Source: Exiguobacterium sp. J17977
Lineage (GTDB): Bacteria > Bacillota > Bacilli > Exiguobacteriales > Exiguobacteriaceae
Assembly (NCBI RefSeq): GCF_018616375.1
Contig: NZ_JAEQBB010000001.1
Span: 434,001-498,000, forward strand
Direction: 5' to 3'
DNA: 64,000 nucleotides
In this document: positions 59,067 to 64,000 of the stretch, in pieces
How the letters are laid out: each line of letters starts with the position of its first letter
Numbering within the stretch: position 1 is the first letter of the stretch
Translations under genes and position numbers: made by a program
The notes under the pieces: generated by a model
Seen by the model: the letters and a program-made list of their open reading frames with translations, nothing else
Databases searched by the model: none
What the model was told of the DNA's origin: nothing

Positions 59067-59416
59067 GACCCATCGATGAGATCATCTTTAAAACACAACG
59101 ATTAAAAGACCTATTGGCGAAAGTACCGGAAGAGCCGACGTATGACACGTGGATGGATCAAATCCATGAGTTGCTCGACGACCGCGAGCAGTTGCTCGCG
59201 GCGCACGGACCGGACTTAAAGGACGCCGACCAGACGGTGATTCGTCAGCTCGTCGATGACAGTCAACAAATCGCGCGTTTGATTGAGGCGGAGCATCAAC
59301 GGCTCGGGATGACGCTCGGGACGGCGCGTCAAGAACGGAAGACGGTTAAGTCGTACGTCGACCCGTACGAGGATGTCGACTCGAACTTCTCGGGATTGTT
59401 TGATCAACAGACATGA
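59063..59416 (+). CDS. fliT: FliT-like flagellar chaperone
   Basis: A 117-residue helical protein in the fliT position: two long helices (about 5-45 and 60-95), an acidic centre and a C-terminal tail. Sequence similarity to FliT is low by eye; assignment rests mainly on synteny and size. ATG 59063 overlaps the fliS stop. Confidence 0.75.
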   Translation: MRPIDEIIFKTQRLKDLLAKVPEEPTYDTWMDQIHELLDDREQLLAAHGPDLKDADQTVIRQLVDDSQQIARLIEAEHQRLGMTLGTARQERKTVKSYVDPYEDVDSNFSGLFDQQT

Positions 59417-59449
59417 AACAGCTCGAAGGCGCGCCTTCGAGCTGTTTTT
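59416..59449 (+). terminator. Terminator of the flaG-fliT operon
   Basis: Near-perfect 15-base arms (59416-59430 / 59433-59447), followed by T-rich sequence. Confidence 0.85.
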
Positions 59450-59451
59450 GT

Positions 59452-59829
59452 TCATGAAGCTTTAATTTGTCGTCGTACTTTCAACAGAATTCTAGACAAG
59501 GTAAACAATATCAATCCGCTCACATTGAATTTTAAATACGTGAGTAAAGCGTCTTGCAGCGACGTCACCGGGAGAAAACTACTGAATATGATAAGCGGCA
59601 GAATCGTCACATGCATCGTGGCCCAATGAATCAGAATCTGTTTCCGGAATGACCACCGTCTCACTTCATAGATGACGCTCGTCAGTCCGAGGAAGAATGC
59701 CATCCCACCATAGACGAGCATGTTATGTACACCTTCCACATTTTCATTCCACCACTGATACGTCACCAGCAATCCGAATAGCGCGAACCACTTCACGCCA
59801 CGAACGAATCCTGTTTTCAATAAACTCAT
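59452..59829 (-). CDS. Four-helix membrane protein (DUF3021-like)
   Basis: A 125-residue protein with four helices (about 10-27, 37-55, 65-85 and 92-115). The segment VIYEVRRWSFRKQILIHWATMH between helices 2 and 3 resembles DUF3021 proteins, which often pair with LytTR regulators; none is encoded here. GAGGGG precedes the ATG. Assignment is tentative. Confidence 0.6.
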   Translation of the reverse strand: MSLLKTGFVRGVKWFALFGLLVTYQWWNENVEGVHNMLVYGGMAFFLGLTSVIYEVRRWSFRKQILIHWATMHVTILPLIIFSSFLPVTSLQDALLTYLKFNVSGLILFTLSRILLKVRRQIKAS

Positions 59830-60020
59830 CCATATCGTCCCCTCATCTATTCGTTATCATCATTTACGACCCAACTCCGAGAAAGTTTCATTCCATTTGA
59901 TGGGGATGCAAAGACGTCTGATTTCATTTACAATCGACTCAATACCATTTAAACCGGTTGAAAACCGGGTAAATAACACTATAACCGTTGCTTCTTTTCT
60001 GGAAAGGGGAGGGAAACGAG

Positions 60021-60206
60021 ATGAGTGAGAAAAAAGTGAAACCTGAGTCAGCGAAAGACCGTCGTTACTTCGTCTACGGTCCAGAAGGGGCGTACGATGA
60101 GTATGTGGAACGCGACCCGAAAATTGAGGCGTATGTCGAAGACGATGCGCCGCTCGAAGACGGTCCCGATCCGTATGAGGAAGAAGAGCTCAAATCACGA
60201 GGATAA
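60021..60206 (+). CDS. Small acidic protein, unknown (61 aa)
   Basis: A 61-residue hydrophilic protein with a basic start (MSEKKVKPESAKDRR) and a very acidic second half. The GGGGAGGG RBS 8 bases upstream and a terminator downstream support a real gene. It is rich in Asp, Glu, Pro and Tyr and probably disordered. The family is not recognised. Confidence 0.6.
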   Translation: MSEKKVKPESAKDRRYFVYGPEGAYDEYVERDPKIEAYVEDDAPLEDGPDPYEEEELKSRG

Positions 60207-60214
60207 ATCAGTTG

Positions 60215-60248
60215 AAGTCAAGGTCCAATCGCGGACCTTGACTTTTAT
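60215..60248 (+). terminator. Terminator after the small acidic gene
   Basis: 12-bp stem 60215-60226 / 60233-60244, followed by TTTTA. Confidence 0.8.
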
Positions 60249-60354
60249 TTATTCAGGGTGAAGACCCTATACGTTTTCTTACACCGGTCAGGCTAGACAA
60301 TCCAGTATGCTCATCTTATCAACCACCACTCACACGAAAAAGGAGAGAATGAAG

Positions 60355-60984
60355 ATGAACATGAAACGATACGGATTGTTGCTGGCCTTACCATTGACGC
60401 TACTTGTAGGCTGCGGGGAAGCCGATGAACTGAAGACGACGGCGACCGATACGGAGGAAGTTGTAGAGGCAGAGAAGACAGAAGAACCGGCGGCAGAATC
60501 AACAGAAGAAGCAGAAGTGCAGGAGAGCGAACTTGGGTCAAACCAAATTTATATGAATAACAAAGCGCTCGACATTAAAGAAACGATTGGCTCCGTCAAC
60601 TTCGCCATCGATAAAGTGCAGACGTCCCGACTCACTGTCAACGAAGCGTATCGCGACTCGTTTGACGGGCAAGAAGAAGTGACGGTCGTCGCGATGAATG
60701 TCATCGTCGAGAATACGATTGACGACACCATCAGTTTCCACCCTAACCAGGCGACGCTCGTCACGAACACGGGAGAACAAGTATCAGCCGACTTGTGGTT
60801 CTCAGATGATGTCGGCGGTGAGTTCCTCGGGAAAGTGAAGAAGGAAGGGAACGTCCTCTTCTTTGTCAAGGCGATGCCGGAAGAGTTGGCGGACGTGAAA
60901 ATCGTCATCGATGGACCGTCGGACGCGAACTATGAGTCGATTGGGGAATCCCGCTACGAATATACAATCAACGTCGAGAAATAA
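60355..60984 (+). CDS. Lipoprotein with DUF4352-like domain
   Basis: A 209-residue lipoprotein. The signal MKRYGLLLALPLTLLVGC ends in a lipobox (L-V-G-C, Cys20). A Glu/Thr/Ala-rich linker (about 22-70) leads to a beta-sandwich domain (about 75-205) with the pattern EEVTVVAMNVIVENTIDDTISFHPNQATLV, as in DUF4352/telomeric-repeat-like fold proteins. Ligand unknown. ATG 60355 is 8-9 bases after AAAGGAGAG; ATGs at 60349 and 60361 are alternatives. Confidence 0.8.
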   Translation: MNMKRYGLLLALPLTLLVGCGEADELKTTATDTEEVVEAEKTEEPAAESTEEAEVQESELGSNQIYMNNKALDIKETIGSVNFAIDKVQTSRLTVNEAYRDSFDGQEEVTVVAMNVIVENTIDDTISFHPNQATLVTNTGEQVSADLWFSDDVGGEFLGKVKKEGNVLFFVKAMPEELADVKIVIDGPSDANYESIGESRYEYTINVEK

Positions 60985-61106
60985 AGGATGGCCGCTCCAG
61001 GGAACTGCGGCGGCCATTTATGTGTGTCAAATCCATAAATTAGTTGTATCTCACTTCAGCTTCAGACATGATGAGATTAATCGAAATTGCCAAAGGAGAG
61101 TTTGCA

Positions 61107-61643
61107 TTGAACGAGACACGCACCGTTCAAGTGAGGAAATATCATGGAATCCTCCATTACGAGTGGACGAGCCGACTCATCGAGGAGAATGACGAACGTA
61201 TCCTGCTATATGCCGGACCGGGCCGGACGCTACAGCACCACACCCGGCAAGCCTGTTATACATATGAATCGCACTCGCTCGAGTGTTTCATGCGCCACGA
61301 CGGATTCACTGTCCAGCTCGATTTAGAGCCGGACGGGTCAATCCGTCATTATTGCAACATCGGTATCGTTCCTCGATTAGACGGGGACGTCATCGAATTC
61401 ATCGATTTAGACCTCGACCTCGTGGCTGACAGAGGAGGCGAGTGGCAGCTTGTCGACGAAGCGGAATTCGCAGTGAATCGGGTCCGGTTCGGCTATCCGG
61501 ACGATGTGGTGACACATGTTTGGAACACAATCGAAGACGTGAAACGGCGAATCGATTTGGGTACTTTTCCGTTCGACGGGTCACTTGAACGACGGCTCCT
61601 GACACTCGCCAAGGAACAATCGTCCTCGTCTCCATCTACTTGA
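61107..61643 (+). CDS. DUF402 family protein (nucleoside phosphatase-like)
   Basis: A 178-residue DUF402 protein. RKYHGILHYEWTSRLIEENDE at the start and the IEFIDLDLDLVADRGGEWQLVDEAEF acidic motif (the Asp cluster that binds divalent metal) define the family; some members hydrolyse nucleoside di- and triphosphates. TTG 61107 is used because AAAGGAGA lies 8 bases upstream; an ATG at 61068-61071 has no RBS. Confidence 0.8.
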   Translation: MNETRTVQVRKYHGILHYEWTSRLIEENDERILLYAGPGRTLQHHTRQACYTYESHSLECFMRHDGFTVQLDLEPDGSIRHYCNIGIVPRLDGDVIEFIDLDLDLVADRGGEWQLVDEAEFAVNRVRFGYPDDVVTHVWNTIEDVKRRIDLGTFPFDGSLERRLLTLAKEQSSSSPST

Positions 61644-61738
61644 TCAGGAAAGCCGTCTTGTTGTTACCTCGATAGAAAACCCGCTCCAAGCGTGACGACG
61701 TCTGCCTGGAACGGGCGGGTAAGTATTCTTATGAGACC

Positions 61739-62242
61739 TCAGTCGTTCCGTTGATGCGGCAACGGAATCGTCAACACGTTCCAGTTCTCGCCCGCGAATA
61801 CTTTCGCGAGAAAGACAATCTGTCCGACGTGATAGCTGTAGTGCGACACTTGCTTCTCAATCGCCCAGATGACGGTCTTCTCTTCACCGCGAATGAAGAC
61901 GGTCTTGCCGAGGTCTTCTGGCGTGAGGCTTGCCAAGACGTCGTCCAACAGTTGCCAACGTTCGTCCCACGTCGCCATCAGTTCGGCGTGGGACTGTTGT
62001 TGATCCTCGAACTCGGCGTCGCGGTTCCGGTCCGGCTTCTCGCCGTCCGTCGTCAAAAAGTCGGTCCAGCGCGACTTCATGTTGTTCGAGATGTGCTGCA
62101 CGATGACCGTGAGCGAGAGTGTATCTTTCGCTAGCACACGATGCATGTCCTCGTCGTTCACTTGCTTCAACGCGTCCTCGGCGAGCTGTTTCTGTTCCTG
62201 GAAAATCGAGCGTACCGTTTCAAGATAGCGAGCTTCAAACAT
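61739..62242 (-). CDS. DinB-superfamily protein (DUF1572)
   Basis: A 167-residue four-helix protein of the DinB/YfiT superfamily, DUF1572 type. Metal-binding His residues appear in LTVIVQHISNNMKSRW (about 45-60) and VSHYSYHVGQIVFLAK (about 134-149). Function unknown; many relatives are thiol-dependent transferases. AAAGGAGG precedes the ATG. Confidence 0.82.
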   Translation of the reverse strand: MFEARYLETVRSIFQEQKQLAEDALKQVNDEDMHRVLAKDTLSLTVIVQHISNNMKSRWTDFLTTDGEKPDRNRDAEFEDQQQSHAELMATWDERWQLLDDVLASLTPEDLGKTVFIRGEEKTVIWAIEKQVSHYSYHVGQIVFLAKVFAGENWNVLTIPLPHQRND

Positions 62243-62325
62243 GGAATGACCTCCTTTGGATTCCTACTAAGCATACCTCAATCTAAACGTGATAAAAAAT
62301 AATAGTAAAATAGTGAAAATCAAAT

Positions 62326-62331
62326 TATAAT
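62326..62331 (+). promoter_or_regulatory. -10 element of the candidate RNA
   Basis: Perfect TATAAT in an AT-rich stretch. A -35 is weak (TAGTAA, 17 bases upstream). Confidence 0.45.
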
Positions 62332-62337
62332 TGAGTA

Positions 62338-62492
62338 TGAACCGTGCAAGACGCCACCGCGCGATCGGTTCTTGGGTGCCCTGTTTAGGTTTTGACGTGA
62401 GTCATGTCGCGTCTATCTCTTTTCGGTTTGGGGGTTCACTCGCAAAGAGAACCGACCGCGTTTGTCCGTGAGTGGATGAGCGCGGTTTTTTT
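62338..62492 (+). ncRNA. Candidate structured noncoding RNA (about 155 nt)
   Basis: A GC-rich stretch with no frame, between a TATAAT and an eight-base-range T-run. ACCGCGC (62356-62362) can pair with GCGCGGT (62480-62486), and TCGGTTC (62365-62371) with GAACCGA (62449-62455), giving a long rod. Alternatively ACCGCG (62455-62460) pairs with the same CGCGGT (62481-62486) to form a terminator. A rod with two folds is reminiscent of 6S-type RNAs, but I cannot assign a family. Confidence 0.45.
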
Positions 62493-62499
62493 GTATGCG

Positions 62500-62527
62500 A
62501 AAAGGGAGGGCCGCGGCTCTCCCTTTT
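62500..62527. terminator. Bidirectional terminator
   Basis: AAAAGGGAG (62500-62508) pairs with CTCCCTTTT (62519-62527) with an inner GGCC/GGCT. It ends the DUF2225 gene on the minus strand. Confidence 0.8.
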
Positions 62528-63191
62528 AGACGTGTTCGATTCTAAAGTCTTCCCAGTGTGACCGGGCCTGGGTACGAATTCGCTCCGACACTTCCTTGCT
62601 GCCGAGCAAGATGCCGTACCAACGCCGCGCGTCCTCATACAGACCGAGCGCGGCCGACAAGTCAGCGATTCGCAGCATGAGCTGGTCGTACGGGAGGCCG
62701 GTCCGGACTTGGTCCGTGTACGCCTCTTGCACCTCGTTGTACTTGTCGAGCGTCCGCTTCATCCATTCCTTCTCGGACGCCTCGTCGCCCGTCAGGCGAT
62801 ACATCCAGACGAGCCGCATGCCGAGCATGGCGACGACGGACGGTTTCTGGCCGCTCAATTGGGCCGTCATCACGGCGAACTTATACAGCCGGATGACGTG
62901 TTCGGCCGAACGGTCGCCCGTGAGCGCCTCGGCGTTGACGCGGTCGAAGTAGCCCGACTCGAGCGCCTCACGATTATTTTTCCGCACTTTGTCAAAAGAG
63001 TCGTGAAACACGAGTTGACAGTGACTACAGACGGTCGGCTCATAAAAGTATGGGTTGGCGCCATCGTACGTCGTATAGCCGTCCTTCGCGACGTCCTGCG
63101 GTCGGATGTGGCGCGACAGGACGCGTGGCGTCTCGCTCTGTTTCAAACAATACGGACATTTCACTTTTTTTGAAAAGATATGTTCTGCCAT
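62526..63191 (-). CDS. DUF2225 family protein
   Basis: A 221-residue protein. An N-terminal zinc-ribbon-like part (KVKCPYCLKQ, then CSHCQLVFHD about 55-64) is followed by TPR-like helices (about 95-215, FAVMTAQLSGQKPSVVAMLGMRLVWMYRL). Function is unknown; family members are common in Firmicutes. GAGGTG precedes two adjacent ATGs; the second (63191) has better spacing. Confidence 0.82.
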   Translation of the reverse strand: MAEHIFSKKVKCPYCLKQSETPRVLSRHIRPQDVAKDGYTTYDGANPYFYEPTVCSHCQLVFHDSFDKVRKNNREALESGYFDRVNAEALTGDRSAEHVIRLYKFAVMTAQLSGQKPSVVAMLGMRLVWMYRLTGDEASEKEWMKRTLDKYNEVQEAYTDQVRTGLPYDQLMLRIADLSAALGLYEDARRWYGILLGSKEVSERIRTQARSHWEDFRIEHV

Positions 63192-63200
63192 CATCTCACC

Positions 63201-63644
63201 TCACACGTATACGTTGACGAGCAGGCCGCGAATCTCACCGACTTGGTCGAGGAGCGACAGACGTGACGCCTCGCCCGAGATGACTTGATCGGTCAAGGCG
63301 AGCAGCTTCTGGTCGACCTGTTCGACAATCTTATAAATCTTGGCGCGGCCGCGGCGGTTGAAGCCGCGCTTGTCCTCGAGGCGGAGCGCCGCGTCGACGG
63401 CGTCCTTCATAAAGTCTTTGATGAGTTGCTTATATTCGGCGAGCGACTCGACCGTCTGGCTCTCGGCGAGAAGTTCGCCTTTCTCGTGGATGGCCGCGAT
63501 TTGGCGTTGGAAGCGCTCGTGCTCGCGGTCCTCCCGTTTTTGACCGATGACGTTCTGGAACGAGACGCCAGGCTCGGCCTCGGGGCGTTTCGCCTTGCCG
63601 GCGCCGTGAAGCGACTGCGTCTCCATGATGCGACGAATGTCCAT
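63201..63644 (-). CDS. yaaR: YaaR family protein (DUF327)
   Basis: A 147-residue helical, charged protein of the YaaR family: FQNVIGQKREDREHERFQRQI (about 29-49), FMKDAVDAALRLEDKRGFNRRGRAKIYKIVEQVDQKL (about 78-114). Function unknown. AAGGAAGG precedes the ATG. It lies 20 bases downstream of a flagellin gene on the same strand and 9 bases before DUF2225, so the three may form one unit. Confidence 0.85.
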   Translation of the reverse strand: MDIRRIMETQSLHGAGKAKRPEAEPGVSFQNVIGQKREDREHERFQRQIAAIHEKGELLAESQTVESLAEYKQLIKDFMKDAVDAALRLEDKRGFNRRGRAKIYKIVEQVDQKLLALTDQVISGEASRLSLLDQVGEIRGLLVNVYV

Positions 63645-63664
63645 AAAATCCGACCTTCCTTAAG

Positions 63665-64000
63665 TTAGTTCAACAATTGTAACACGCCTTGCGGCAATGC
63701 GTTCGACTGGGCGATCATTGCCATGCCGGACTGGTTCAAGATGTTGAGACGGGCGAAGTCCATCATCTCGCGCGCCATGTCGGCGTCGCGGATGCGTGAC
63801 TCGGAAGCCGTCAAGTTCTCGGAACCAACTGTGACGACATTCATGTTCGCTTCAAGTCTATTTTGAATGGCGCCAAGCTTAGATCGTTCAAGTGAAACCG
63901 ACATGATAGCGGCGTCGAACTTGGCGATGGCGTCATTGGCGCCATCTTGCGTCGTCACATCCAGTCCGTCGATTCCGAGCGCGGCGGCGCGCATGTCATC
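63665..64000 (-). CDS. Flagellin, C-terminal part (runs past the window end)
   Basis: 112 codons of a second flagellin; the 5' part is outside the window. Hallmarks: LERSKLGAIQNRLEANMNVVTVGSENL and ESRIRDADMAREMMDFARLNILNQSG, ending in GVLQLLN. Codons end mostly in G/C, unlike hag at 54.4 kb, and the protein differs clearly from it (for example ANMNVVTVG for HRINNLNVG), so it is a divergent paralogue, not a recent copy. Confidence 0.92.
   Translation of the reverse strand, partial: DDMRAAALGIDGLDVTTQDGANDAIAKFDAAIMSVSLERSKLGAIQNRLEANMNVVTVGSENLTASESRIRDADMAREMMDFARLNILNQSGMAMIAQSNALPQGVLQLLN

Noticed and set aside
62441-62492. T-box-like ACCGCG followed by a terminator
   Set aside because: No stem I specifier loop, no GGTGG before it, and no plus-strand gene downstream to control.
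1-64000. CRISPR arrays, tRNA/rRNA genes, prophage, transposases
   Set aside because: I looked for regular repeats, cloverleaf-like GTTCRANNC segments, integrase or transposase motifs and found none that held up.

Overview
The window reads as chromosome of a motile, low-GC-lineage Gram-positive (Bacilli) with an unusually moderate GC content of about 50-55% by eye. Gene content and order (tagO, an LCP gene, yigZ/yvyE, degS, degU, degV, comFA, comFC, yvyF, flgM, flgN, flgK, flgL, yviE, fliW, csrA, hag, flaG, fliD, fliS, fliT) follow the Bacillus subtilis late-flagellar/competence region. Together with strong AGGAGG ribosome binding sites, this suggests a Bacillales genus such as Exiguobacterium (inference; no 16S rRNA gene is present). 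No rRNA, tRNA, CRISPR array, prophage or insertion sequence was seen.

Layout. 0-8.5 kb: housekeeping and accessory genes, including a GH5-like protein that lacks the catalytic acid, an ECF sigma/anti-sigma pair with a tiny membrane protein, an Excalibur-domain protein, SIMPL, flavodoxin, a DUF2817 peptidase-like protein and an alpha/beta hydrolase. 8.9-18.7 kb: CBS protein, Cys-rich/pentapeptide protein, a divergent HxlR / MFS-luciferase-like oxidoreductase locus with paired GTAC operators, cupin plus aldo-keto reductase, Lrp, an AhpD-like protein, PepF, a stand-alone glucose-type EIIA and an XRE regulator. 18.7-26.7 kb: NatAB-like ABC exporter, an MhqR-type operator in front of mhqO-mhqD, an acyltransferase with a structured leader or small RNA, Asp23, and a CcpA-controlled beta-phosphoglucomutase. 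26.8-32.6 kb: wall teichoic acid genes (tagO, LCP), yigZ, degS-degU-degV.

32.6-36.7 kb: a complete trehalose module (treR, treP, treC) with two identical operators flanking the -35 box. It sits between degV and comFA, which are adjacent in B. subtilis. TreP has no EIIA domain, so the EIIA at 17.5 kb is a natural partner, and pgmB at 25.4 kb has its own cre sites. 36.8-39.1 kb: CorC/HlyC-type protein and a membrane-anchored unknown. 39.2-45.9 kb: comFA-comFC, then yvyF-flgM-(terminator)-flgN-flgK-flgL-yviE-fliW-csrA. 46-54.2 kb: diguanylate cyclase, divergent YitT paralogues, transporters, tandem GNAT protein and an MCP without a sensor domain.

54.2-59.4 kb: a sigma-D promoter and CsrA-type leader in front of hag, a free-standing LAGLIDADG endonuclease gene, and then flaG-fliD-fliS-fliT from a second sigma-D promoter. 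FliW, CsrA and the GGA-rich hag leader together predict the FliW-CsrA flagellin homeostasis switch. hag, the endonuclease gene, flaG and most of fliD are clearly more AT-rich than their surroundings. 59.4-64 kb: small unknowns, a lipoprotein, DUF402, DinB-like, a candidate structured RNA, DUF2225, YaaR and the 3' end of a second, GC-rich flagellin gene on the minus strand.
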